Assembly: GCF_000024465.1 (NCBI RefSeq)
Contig: NC_014010.1
Span: forward strand, 1,116,001 to 1,180,000
Direction of reading: 5' to 3'
Length of the DNA: 64,000 bases
Source of the DNA: Candidatus Puniceispirillum marinum IMCC1322
GTDB lineage: Bacteria; Pseudomonadota; Alphaproteobacteria; Puniceispirillales; Puniceispirillaceae
Positions within the stretch are counted from its first letter, which is position 1, and every line of letters starts with the position of its first letter. A program made the translations under genes and the position numbers. This document shows positions 38,851 through 47,004 of this stretch, one piece after another. The notes beneath the pieces were generated by a model, which did no database searches, was not told the origin of the DNA, and saw only the letters and a list, made by a program, of their open reading frames with translations.

Positions 38851-40920
38851 CTAGCTGGAACGCCGACGGCCACCCCGCCGACGGCCGCCTTCAAGCGCAG
38901 GGGCATCTTGTGCTGTCAGAATGCGTTCAGGCAATGGAACCATTGCCGACAGTTTGGCATAGGGATCGCTTTTGTGCGGGATCGCCATCGCCTTGACGAA
39001 ATGATCCTGAAATGAGGGCTCAATCGCGGTTTCGATTTTTTCGATATTGCGCACGGTCTGTTCAATTTCAGCGCGAGCACCTTTATTCAGCAAGGCCATG
39101 CGCGCACCTGCACCTGCCGAATTACCTGCCGCCCTCACATTTTCAAGCTCGCAATCGGGGATCATACCAAGCACCATGGCATATTTAGGGTCAATATGCG
39201 TACCAAAGGCCCCCGCCAGCACAACCTTGTCGATATGGTTGATATTGATCTTATCCATCAATAAACGGAAACCAGCATATAGCGCGGCTTTGGCCAGCTG
39301 GATCGCGCGTACATCATTCTGGGTGACGGTTACATTGTCGCTGACACGATAGCGGAATGTACGGTCATCAGCCTCAATGCGCGGGCTGATCAAAGCTTTG
39401 CCACCATCAATCACACCATCCATCGTGATGATGCCGGATAAATACATTTCACCCAGAATTTCAATGATTCCCGATCCGCATATGCCGGTAATGCCAGTGG
39501 ATTTTACCGCTTCGTCAAAGCCATCTTCATCCGACCATTGGTCAACGCCGATAACGCAAAAGCGCGGCTCCAGCGTTACCGGATCAATACGCACCCGCTC
39601 GATCGCCCCGGGAGCCGCACGCTGGCCAGATGAAATCTGCGCCCCTTCAAAGGCAGGCCCTGTTGGCGAGGATGCGGCCAGAAGCCGGTCACGATTACCA
39701 ACGACAATCTCGGCATTGGTGCCCACATCAATAAGCAATGTCATTTTATCGGTTTTCTGCGGCGCTTCGGCAAGCACGACACCGGCGGCATCAGCCCCAA
39801 CATGCCCAGCAATACATGGCAGGATATAGGCGCGTGCGCCCTGGTTCAAAGCAAGGCCAAGGTCGCTGGCTTTCAGACTGAGGGCGCTATCAACAGCCAG
39901 TGCAAAGGGGGCACCGCCAAGCTCTAGCGGATCAATGCCCAAAAGCAGGTGGTGCATAACCGGATTACCGACCAGAACAATTTCGATCACGTCATCACTC
40001 GACATGCCAGCCTGTTCGGCGGCACCATCAATCAGCTGCTGCAAGCCTGCGATGACAGCCTTGGTCATTTCAGCAGGCCCATCAGGATTCATAATGCCAT
40101 AAGACACCCGACTCATAAGATCTTCGCCAAACCGAATTTGCGGATTCATCGCGCCCGTTGAGGCAAGTACCGCGCCCGTTGCCATATCGCAAAGATGCGC
40201 CGACATGGTTGTCGAGCCCACATCGATAGCGACGCCAACGACATTTTCTTTCAGCCCCGGCCAGATGCCTGTTATGTGACAGCCATCACGCAAGGCAACG
40301 GTCACATGCCATTTGCCCTCGCGCAGAACAGGCTGTAACTGCTGAAGGATATGTAAATCACAGGTGATTTCACCTGATACACGATCTGGCCATTGCTTTG
40401 CCAAAGCTTCGGCCAGACGACGAAAATCACCAGATGGTTCATGCATATCGGGTTCGCGCACCTCGACAAGGCATAGCCGCACAACTGGATCCATTTCGAT
40501 CTGACGTTCATCCGCCGCCTTGCGAACAAGCTGGTTATGCACCTGGCTTTCAGGTGGCACATCGATCACCGCATCGGCAAGCAGGACAGACTGACATGAT
40601 AGCCGCCGACCATCAGCCAGACCGCGTTTATCCGCATAACGGGTTTCAACCGCCGTTACCGCACCAAGACTTCCAGCCCCTGAGACGATACCATGTTTCG
40701 CAAATTCACCAGTACCAACATTAATCTGGCACCGTCCACACATCGCCCGGCCACCACAAACAGAGTCTATATCAACACCAAGTTCGCGCGCGGCCTGCAG
40801 CACAGTTGTTCCCTGCGCGACTTTAGCCTGACGGCCTGATGGCGTGAAAACAACTTTGATATCAGTTTTGCCGTTCAGGTTTGCATCGGGGACATCGGCG
40901 ACGGTTGGATCTGTGCTCAT
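38851..40920 (-). CDS. RACo-like corrinoid activation protein (2Fe-2S + ASKHA ATPase)
   Basis: 689 residues. The N-terminal plant-type 2Fe-2S domain has Cys55, Cys61, Cys64 and Cys109. The rest is an ASKHA-type fold (AIDVGSTTMSAHL, LLIDVGTNAEIVVG, GICGSGIIEILGEM), the DUF4445 architecture of RACo, the ATP-dependent activator of corrinoid proteins. Known members reduce inactive Co(II) to Co(I) so that the corrinoid can accept methyl groups. The last 13 residues are GGRRRGGRRRSS-like. It follows the methyl-THF:corrinoid methyltransferase gene by 30 nt, so its partner is probably the corrinoid protein at 46083-46787. Confidence 0.88.
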   Translation of the reverse strand: MSTDPTVADVPDANLNGKTDIKVVFTPSGRQAKVAQGTTVLQAARELGVDIDSVCGGRAMCGRCQINVGTGEFAKHGIVSGAGSLGAVTAVETRYADKRGLADGRRLSCQSVLLADAVIDVPPESQVHNQLVRKAADERQIEMDPVVRLCLVEVREPDMHEPSGDFRRLAEALAKQWPDRVSGEITCDLHILQQLQPVLREGKWHVTVALRDGCHITGIWPGLKENVVGVAIDVGSTTMSAHLCDMATGAVLASTGAMNPQIRFGEDLMSRVSYGIMNPDGPAEMTKAVIAGLQQLIDGAAEQAGMSSDDVIEIVLVGNPVMHHLLLGIDPLELGGAPFALAVDSALSLKASDLGLALNQGARAYILPCIAGHVGADAAGVVLAEAPQKTDKMTLLIDVGTNAEIVVGNRDRLLAASSPTGPAFEGAQISSGQRAAPGAIERVRIDPVTLEPRFCVIGVDQWSDEDGFDEAVKSTGITGICGSGIIEILGEMYLSGIITMDGVIDGGKALISPRIEADDRTFRYRVSDNVTVTQNDVRAIQLAKAALYAGFRLLMDKININHIDKVVLAGAFGTHIDPKYAMVLGMIPDCELENVRAAGNSAGAGARMALLNKGARAEIEQTVRNIEKIETAIEPSFQDHFVKAMAIPHKSDPYAKLSAMVPLPERILTAQDAPALEGGRRRGGRRRSS

Positions 40921-40950
40921 ATAGCTTGCCTAACATAATTGGGCATACCC

Positions 40951-41853
40951 TTAGGCACTCCGGCTACGACGTGTCTGACGACGTTCGCGACCACCAGATC
41001 CTGCGGCAACCGGTTCACGAAAACGCTTGATCCAATTACGACATTCAGGGTCATTACCATTCATAACATTTGCACCCATTATACCCGTCATTTCTTCAGA
41101 ATGAAGCGGATTCATGATCGCCGATGTCATGCCTGCACCTGCTGCCATCGATAAAAAGGCAGCATTCATGCCATGCCGGTTTGGCAAACCAAAGGAAATG
41201 TTGGAAGCCCCGCAGGTTGTGTTCACCTTAAGCTCATTACGCAACCGAATAATCAGGTCTAGTGCCGAACGCCCCGCCATATTGATGGCGCCAACCGGCA
41301 TGATCAGCGGATCAACAATGACATCTTCGCGCGGGATACCGTAATCCTCGGCGCGCTCTACAATCATTTTGGCAACCTCATAACGAACATTCGGATCTTC
41401 GGAAATGCCGGTTTCGTCATTCGAAATTGCAACAACAGCCGCACCATATTTCTTGACTAGCGGTAAAACAACTTCAAGACGCTCTTCTTCGCCTGTTACC
41501 GAATTTACCAACGGCTTACCTTTATAAACAGATAGGCCAGCTTCAAGCGCGGCAACAATCGAACTATCAATCGCCAGCGGCACATCGACAACATCCTGAA
41601 CCAGCTTGATTGACTCAGCCAGAATGGCCGGTTCGTCAGCCATAGGGATACCCGCATTCACATCAAGCATCGTTGCGCCAGCTTCAACCTGTGCCACGGC
41701 ATCTGCAATAACCCGCGAATAGTCACCAGCCGCCATTTCGGCTGCTAGTAATTTACGACCTGTTGGATTGATCCGCTCGCCAATGACGCAAAAGGGCGCC
41801 TCAAAACCAATGGTAATTTCCTGTTTATCGGATGAAATAAGTGTTTTGGTCAT
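40951..41853 (-). CDS. Methyltetrahydrofolate:corrinoid methyltransferase (AcsE/MeTr-like)
   Basis: 300 residues, a pterin-binding TIM barrel of the MeTr/dihydropteroate synthase superfamily: GERINPTGRK, DVNAGIPMADEP, AIDSS, NSVTGEE and the folate-site region MPVGAINMAGRS. It moves a methyl group between N5-methyl-THF and a corrinoid protein. The C-terminal tail (about 283-300) is Arg-rich, SGGRERRQTRRSRSA. It is probably co-transcribed with the RACo-like gene. Alternative: it could feed methionine synthesis, but no methionine synthase is in the window. Confidence 0.88.
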   Translation of the reverse strand: MTKTLISSDKQEITIGFEAPFCVIGERINPTGRKLLAAEMAAGDYSRVIADAVAQVEAGATMLDVNAGIPMADEPAILAESIKLVQDVVDVPLAIDSSIVAALEAGLSVYKGKPLVNSVTGEEERLEVVLPLVKKYGAAVVAISNDETGISEDPNVRYEVAKMIVERAEDYGIPREDVIVDPLIMPVGAINMAGRSALDLIIRLRNELKVNTTCGASNISFGLPNRHGMNAAFLSMAAGAGMTSAIMNPLHSEEMTGIMGANVMNGNDPECRNWIKRFREPVAAGSGGRERRQTRRSRSA

Positions 41854-42056
41854 GTGCCTAACTTTCTAAATATGGCTTACCAATTCTAGTGTTAAATTTT
41901 TGTAGCGTTGGAGTGTTTCTAGCTTTTGTTTTTTTTCGACAGTAAATGATATTAGGACACACAAAAGAAAGCCGAAGACAATCAGCTGTATCAAATCAAG
42001 CAACAATTCTTCCGTCATCAGATTGTCGCATTCATCAGAACATCTAGATTCGTTTA

Positions 42057-42977
42057 TTAGGCTGATTTACGCGCATCACTGGTAATATTGTCTGACCTGA
42101 AGTTTGCATGAATCAAATTGTCTTTCAAAGGTTGAATACCAAGTGCCAAACAGACATCGCGTGTTATAAATGGCTTGTTCAAAGTGTAGAAATGAAACTG
42201 ATCGACACCTTCATCCATTAAATCGACACAAATATCAGTTGCCACGACAACCGATAATATATCCTCTACGTTGTTTCGCTTTGCCATATCAAATTCATGC
42301 GCCAGACTATCTGGAATGCTGGCACCACATCGGGCAGCAAATAGTTTGGTCTTTTCCCAGTTTTCGATGGGAAGAATACCTGGCACAATCGGTGTATCAA
42401 TGCCCGCCTTAACAGCGCGGTCACGAAATCGCAAAAACATGTCAGAGTCAAAAAAGAACTGCGTAATAGCCCCTGTTGCCCCTGCATCAATCTTGCGTTT
42501 CAGCCAATCAATATCAGCCCCATCATAAGCGGCATCAGGATGCGGTTCCGGATAAGCGCCAACCCATATCTTGTCAAAATTACGTTTTGCCAGTGCGGCA
42601 ACAAGCTCAACCGCGTCTGCAAAGCCATCAGGCGTGGGGGTAAATCGACTGGCACCCCCGGGGGCATCGCCACGAAGTGCCACGATCTGTTTTACCCCCA
42701 CGTCAAGATAGCCTTTTGCAACATTCATCACCGCATGACGCGTGGCATCAACGCATGTTAAATGTGCCGCCACATCCACATGCCATGTCTGCGCAATCGT
42801 TTTTGTCATATCCCTTGTCAAATCGCGCGTACTGCCATTAGCCCCATATGTGACCGACACAAATTCAGGATGCAACGGAAGTAGCATATGCAGGGTTTCC
42901 CATATGGCAAAACTTGCGCTCAGCGATTTTGGCGGGAAAAATTCAAATGATATTTTAGGTTTTTTGTTATCCACCAT
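42057..42977 (-). CDS. metF: 5,10-methylenetetrahydrofolate reductase
   Basis: 306 residues from ATG 42977 (TTG 43007 would add ten). Family motifs SFEFFPPKS, FVSVTYGANGS, ALRGDAPGG, VGAYPEPHP and TQFFFD are clear. It reduces methylene-THF to methyl-THF with FAD; in a demethylation pathway the same step could run in the oxidative direction. It is divergent from a MetR-like regulator gene and shares a 102-bp intergenic region with it, the classic metF/metR arrangement. Confidence 0.94.
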   Translation of the reverse strand: MVDNKKPKISFEFFPPKSLSASFAIWETLHMLLPLHPEFVSVTYGANGSTRDLTRDMTKTIAQTWHVDVAAHLTCVDATRHAVMNVAKGYLDVGVKQIVALRGDAPGGASRFTPTPDGFADAVELVAALAKRNFDKIWVGAYPEPHPDAAYDGADIDWLKRKIDAGATGAITQFFFDSDMFLRFRDRAVKAGIDTPIVPGILPIENWEKTKLFAARCGASIPDSLAHEFDMAKRNNVEDILSVVVATDICVDLMDEGVDQFHFYTLNKPFITRDVCLALGIQPLKDNLIHANFRSDNITSDARKSA

Positions 42978-43045
42978 GTGCTTGTCCAATTGATAAATCA
43001 GTTTCAACAGACGCGATTGTCACATAGTCAAAAAAATGACACAAT

Positions 43046-43071
43046 CTCATAATAATCATATTAATTATGAG
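43046..43071. promoter_or_regulatory. Candidate MetR operator between metF and metR
   Basis: A perfect dyad CTCATAAT (43046-43053) / ATTATGAG (43064-43071) with a 10-nt centre lies just before the regulator ATG. A second, shorter dyad GATTGT (43015-43020) / ACAATC (43041-43046) lies alongside. Inverted repeats in a divergent LysR promoter are the expected operator form. Confidence 0.55.
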
Positions 43072-43079
43072 GAATAATC

Positions 43080-44018
43080 ATGAATATTGAATTACGTCAC
43101 TTGCGAAGCATAATGGCCATTCACAATACCGGATCGCTTCAGGCGGCGGCAACGCAGTTGCATGTGACACAATCGGCATTATCGCATCAGATAAAAGCGA
43201 TACAGGATCAGGTTGGTGTTGATCTGTTTATCAAGAACGTAAAACCAATGCGGCTATCGCCAGAAGGTATGCGCTTTCTTCATGCCGCCGAAAAGATACT
43301 GCCCGAGATTGAAGCTCTGAAAGCTAAATTTACAGATATGCAAGACGGAAAGTCTGGTCGGCTTCATATCGCGATTGAATGTCATGCCTGTTTTGAATGG
43401 CTGTTTCCGGTGATAAATATATTCCGCGAGGATTTCCCCGACATAGATGTAGATATTCGCCCCGGCTTTGCATTTCGCGCCCTACCCGCATTACATGAAG
43501 GTGAGATAGACGTTGTCATTTCATCGGATCCCGAGACCATCAATAATATCGAATTTCTTGATCTTTTTTCATACGCCCCTACCTTCATCGCCGCAAAAAG
43601 CAATCCGCTTGCCAAAAAACGATACATCGAAGCAAGTGATTTTGCCGATCAGGTGCTTATCAGCTATCCGGTAGAACGCAACAAACTTGATATTTTCAGT
43701 CAGCTTTTGATTCCTGCAAAGGTTGAACCAAAAGCAATAAGACAGGTCGAGCTAACCGCAATCATTTTGTTGCTGGTGGATGCCAATAAGGGGGTTTCGG
43801 TGCTTCCCGATTGGGTTATTAGATCAGCCGAAATGAGCAAAGGCACCGTCACCAAGAAGATCACGAAACAAGGCCTTAGACGTAAACTTTATGCTGCTAC
43901 CCGCAAAAGCGACCTTGATAAAGCATTTATTCAGCGATTCATTGAGCTAAGCCGTAACGGCAAGGCATTCATCAAACCTAGCCAGAGCGGACAATCAGCA
44001 CTTATTCATGCCGACTGA
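43080..44018 (+). CDS. metR: LysR-family regulator, MetR-like
   Basis: 312 residues. The N-terminal winged HTH (about 1-60) reads LRSIMAIHNTGSLQAAATQL and HVTQSALSHQIKAIQ. The effector domain has the MetR-type segment AIECHACFEWLFPV and DVVISSDPE. MetR uses homocysteine as co-effector to control met genes. GAGGA lies upstream of the ATG. Placement opposite metF and inside the corrinoid cluster suggests it may also control neighbouring C1 genes; that part is inference. Confidence 0.88.
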   Translation: MNIELRHLRSIMAIHNTGSLQAAATQLHVTQSALSHQIKAIQDQVGVDLFIKNVKPMRLSPEGMRFLHAAEKILPEIEALKAKFTDMQDGKSGRLHIAIECHACFEWLFPVINIFREDFPDIDVDIRPGFAFRALPALHEGEIDVVISSDPETINNIEFLDLFSYAPTFIAAKSNPLAKKRYIEASDFADQVLISYPVERNKLDIFSQLLIPAKVEPKAIRQVELTAIILLLVDANKGVSVLPDWVIRSAEMSKGTVTKKITKQGLRRKLYAATRKSDLDKAFIQRFIELSRNGKAFIKPSQSGQSALIHAD

Positions 44019-44020
44019 AA

Positions 44021-44920
44021 TCACGCAACAAGCGCTTCAAAGCCACCTTTAGGCAAGCTTTTGATCTGGCCATCAGCGATAGCCTGTGCGTAAGCCGCCG
44101 TTTTGGCAAAACCACCAAACGGATAAAAATGGAAATGCTTGATCATGCAATCTTTGTCAGCCGCCATACCTTCGGCAAGGTCATCAAGAAGGATATGCGG
44201 TGATTGTACAGTCATCAATTTAGCTACATTCTTGGCCTGTTTGGCGATAAAGCGCATTGATGGGCCAATGCCCGATACCTGGGCAAAACGGAACAAGGTC
44301 TTGATTGTGGCAGGCCCCGGAATACCGACGCGGATTGGCAGATTATTGCCAGCGTCGCGGATCGATTTTTCCCAAGCCAGAACAATATCGGCTTCGAAAC
44401 AAAACTGGGTTTCGATATAAAGGTTCAAGCCATCGCGCTTGGCCAGCTCATTTTTAAGCATAAGCGCTTCGACGATTTCTTCGTCGCTTATGTCAGGACT
44501 ACCTTCAGGATGGCCAGCTACACCGATATCAGTGATGCCATATTTCTGAATCAAGCCAGTGTTGAGCACTTCGATGCTAGAGGCAAACTGGCCAACCGGA
44601 CTGTCAACACCACCGCCAATGACCAGAACTTCGCTAACACCTGCTTTCTGGGTGAACGCCGACAACAATGCGTCAAGCTGGTCAGTATCTTTCAAAGACC
44701 GGGCAGCCAGATGGGGTACCGGATTCATGCCATCATTATGCAAACGTTGGGCAACCGCAACCGTATCCATTGGATCACTGCCAGGCAGGAACGTAACATT
44801 GACTGTCGTGCCGGGTGCCAGACAATCAGCAAAGCTGTCGATTTTTGACGCTCCATTAGGCGTCACTTCGATTGACCAGTCAGACGCGGCGGCTTGGATT
44901 TGTTCGATAGTTGCGGACAT
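44021..44920 (-). CDS. Divergent methylenetetrahydrofolate reductase-like protein
   Basis: 299 residues, a MetF-superfamily TIM barrel distinct from metF at 42057. Recognisable pieces are NVTFLPGSDP, VPHLAARSL, VLVIGGG, GVAGHPEGSPD, TQFCFEAD and VGIPGPA. The usual FFPP start and FFF motif are altered (TQFCF). Members of this branch tend to lie beside corrinoid methyltransferase genes, so it probably oxidises methyl-THF made from a methylated substrate. GAGG precedes the ATG. It converges with metR, 2 bp apart. Confidence 0.8.
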   Translation of the reverse strand: MSATIEQIQAAASDWSIEVTPNGASKIDSFADCLAPGTTVNVTFLPGSDPMDTVAVAQRLHNDGMNPVPHLAARSLKDTDQLDALLSAFTQKAGVSEVLVIGGGVDSPVGQFASSIEVLNTGLIQKYGITDIGVAGHPEGSPDISDEEIVEALMLKNELAKRDGLNLYIETQFCFEADIVLAWEKSIRDAGNNLPIRVGIPGPATIKTLFRFAQVSGIGPSMRFIAKQAKNVAKLMTVQSPHILLDDLAEGMAADKDCMIKHFHFYPFGGFAKTAAYAQAIADGQIKSLPKGGFEALVA

Positions 44921-45117
44921 TGGTAACCCTCAAAACTCATATATTATTGAAACTACATACGACAATTATTGATCGCATGAACAGTTAAGCAGAATGACAA
45001 TCGTCTTTTAGCATCAATCAGGATGGCTTGGCGACGCCTTTCTATTTTCCATTTGCGACATCTAAAACAAGTAAGGTTTAGGTGATACGCCACGTAAGCT
45101 TAGTCCGTTTACCGTGC

Positions 45118-45435
45118 CTAATTATTGGGCTGAAAACCGCCATTTTCAACCAGAAGCTTGACCCTTTCGGATGGATAATCATGTTCGAGCTTTTCAGCAT
45201 GCATGCGGGCTTCTGCATCAAGATCCTCGCCGCATGTAACTGGGTCAGCCCGACGCCATTCGGCCAGATAATCATCAGTCCCATCAGCCCCATCGCGCAT
45301 CGCCGCCGCGTCAATCGCAATCGAAAACCGCTTGGGAAGTTCAATTTTTGCCTGTTCACGATTCCGGCCACGTCCACGTTCGGCAATGACCTGTGCAGGA
45401 ATATCGCGCCAATACAGCGTGATTAGATTAGCCAT
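45118..45435 (-). CDS. Small PF13769-like (virulence factor) protein
   Basis: 105 residues, no signal peptide or membrane segment. Start LITLYWRDIPAQVIAERGRGR and the acidic second half resemble the Virulence_fact family, a name with no established biochemistry. CGGGAG precedes the ATG. It sits between the DUF1638 and MTHFR-like genes of the corrinoid cluster, so a role in the same methyl-transfer pathway is more likely than virulence. Confidence 0.7.
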   Translation of the reverse strand: MANLITLYWRDIPAQVIAERGRGRNREQAKIELPKRFSIAIDAAAMRDGADGTDDYLAEWRRADPVTCGEDLDAEARMHAEKLEHDYPSERVKLLVENGGFQPNN

Positions 45436-45451
45436 GTTAGCTCCCGTCGAG

Positions 45452-46045
45452 TTAACTATTTACCGCATTAGCCGTCTGGCTGGCGGTCGAAATGAAATCT
45501 GTAAATGCACCATATCCAGCAAAACGATAGTCAAAATCAAGTGCTAACATCGCTGCCGCTGCGCGCGCCTTGGCCAGCAAGGCCGGATCCTCAGTCTGGG
45601 CAATATACAATACACGTTTGTAATTACCAAAATACATATCTCGTAACTGCGGGTGCTGGCGCAATCCCATACCCTTCATAACCAGACGTTCAAAATGGCG
45701 CACCATATAATCAGTCAGGAAAAAGGTGCCAAGCTCGGCTTCCATTTCGGCGTCAAAATCAGATTTACCTAAAAACATTTCATAGCAGTGTGGCCCCGGA
45801 ACACGCGGAATTGATTCAGATTCCAGATAGGCGTCAATAGCACCACCTGTTCCACAATCACCATATATCACAACGATATTACGACCAGTTTTCTTGGCGG
45901 CATCAATTTTCCGCTTCAGACCTGGCACTATTTTTTCTGGATGGTTATGCCATATCGCTGGCAAGCATGTGAGTTCGACGGCACCAGTCGGTAACTGTTT
46001 GGTGATATCAAGAATTTCACGCGCCAACGCACCGCAGGCAATCAT
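45452..46045 (-). CDS. DUF1638 protein of the corrinoid cluster
   Basis: About 197 residues from ATG 46045. The frame is open back to a TTG at 46120, but that would overlap the corrinoid-protein gene by 38 nt and has a basic, unconserved start; GTG 46069 is another option. The protein has four Cys, in IACGALARE, TCLPAIWHNHP, YGDCGTGG and GPHCYEMF, with nearby His residues. Such a set could bind a metal or corrinoid. DUF1638 has no assigned function; members are known near MttB-type methyltransferases. The product is probably made with the corrinoid protein. Confidence 0.78.
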   Translation of the reverse strand: MIACGALAREILDITKQLPTGAVELTCLPAIWHNHPEKIVPGLKRKIDAAKKTGRNIVVIYGDCGTGGAIDAYLESESIPRVPGPHCYEMFLGKSDFDAEMEAELGTFFLTDYMVRHFERLVMKGMGLRQHPQLRDMYFGNYKRVLYIAQTEDPALLAKARAAAAMLALDFDYRFAGYGAFTDFISTASQTANAVNS

Positions 46046-46082
46046 CAAAACGCCTGCCGGTGCCTCCACATGCGTTGATGGG

Positions 46083-46787
46083 CTAGCCAGCCGCCTGTTC
46101 TTTCGCACGACGCGCCGCAATCATTTCTTTAGCCGTTTCGACAGCCACCGCCGCATCACGGCAATAGGCGTCAGCACCAACCGAGTCGGCAAAGGCTTCG
46201 TTCAAAGGTGCACCGCCAACAAGCACGATATAATCATCGCGAATGCCTTTTTCGATCATCGCATCAACGACAACTTTCATATATGGCATGGTTGTTGTGA
46301 GCAAAGCCGACATGCCAAGAATGTCAGGCTTATGTTCTTCAAGCGCTTCAAGATAATTTTCAACCGGATTGTTAATACCAAGATCAATCACGTCAAAACC
46401 GGCACCTTCAAGCATCATCGATACAAGGTTTTTACCAATGTCGTGAATGTCACCCTTGACCGTGCCAATAACCATTGTGCCGACACGTGGCGCACCGGTT
46501 TCAGCCAGAAGCGGGCGTAGCACAACCATGCCAGCCTTCATGGCGTTTGCCGCCATCAAAACTTCGGGCACAAACAAGATACCATCCCGGAAATCAATGC
46601 CGACAATAGTCATGCCTTCGACAAGCGCCTTGGTCAGAACTTCATATGGTGTCCATTTGCGCGCCAGCAGAATGTTAACACCTTCAACGATTTCGTCCTG
46701 CAGACCATCATAAAGATCATCATGCATCTGTTGGACAAGTTCGTCATCATCTAGGTCAGCAAGGATAATTTCGTCTTCGTCAGCCAT
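46083..46787 (-). CDS. Corrinoid-binding methyltransferase protein (MtbC/MttC-like)
   Basis: 234 residues. An N-terminal four-helix cap (about 15-95, KALVEGMTIVGIDFRDGILF and FVPEVLMAANAM) is followed by a Rossmann B12 domain with the cobalt-ligand motif DIHDIG (Asp113-x-His115-x-x-Gly118), then GMSALLTTTMPYM and VGGAPLNEAFADSVGAD. It carries the methyl group on cobalamin between a substrate methyltransferase (probably the MttB-like protein) and the MeTr at 40951. AGGAG lies 8 nt before the ATG. First gene of the corrinoid operon; no cobalamin riboswitch is visible upstream. Confidence 0.9.
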   Translation of the reverse strand: MADEDEIILADLDDDELVQQMHDDLYDGLQDEIVEGVNILLARKWTPYEVLTKALVEGMTIVGIDFRDGILFVPEVLMAANAMKAGMVVLRPLLAETGAPRVGTMVIGTVKGDIHDIGKNLVSMMLEGAGFDVIDLGINNPVENYLEALEEHKPDILGMSALLTTTMPYMKVVVDAMIEKGIRDDYIVLVGGAPLNEAFADSVGADAYCRDAAVAVETAKEMIAARRAKEQAAG

Positions 46788-47004
46788 TACGTGACTCCTG
46801 CATCAGGCTTTCGCCTCTGATTGATCAAATGTCGTATGATACAAAGCATATTATGCGCTTTTACACCGCATCACTCTGAATTCTTGCGATATTCATGTGT
46901 TATAGTTTGAAGCTAACACGACTTTTTATGCTGTTTTTACGACATCATGTCTGAATCAGCTTCACATTTAGATTTTTTGTCCAGCAAACAGCCGGATATC
47001 ATGT

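Noticed and set aside
46046-46120. TTG start for the DUF1638 protein at 46120
   Set aside because: It would overlap the corrinoid-protein gene by 38 nt, and the extra residues are basic and unlike the family.
46788-47004. Cobalamin riboswitch upstream of the corrinoid operon
   Set aside because: I looked for the conserved B12-box core on the minus strand and did not find it.
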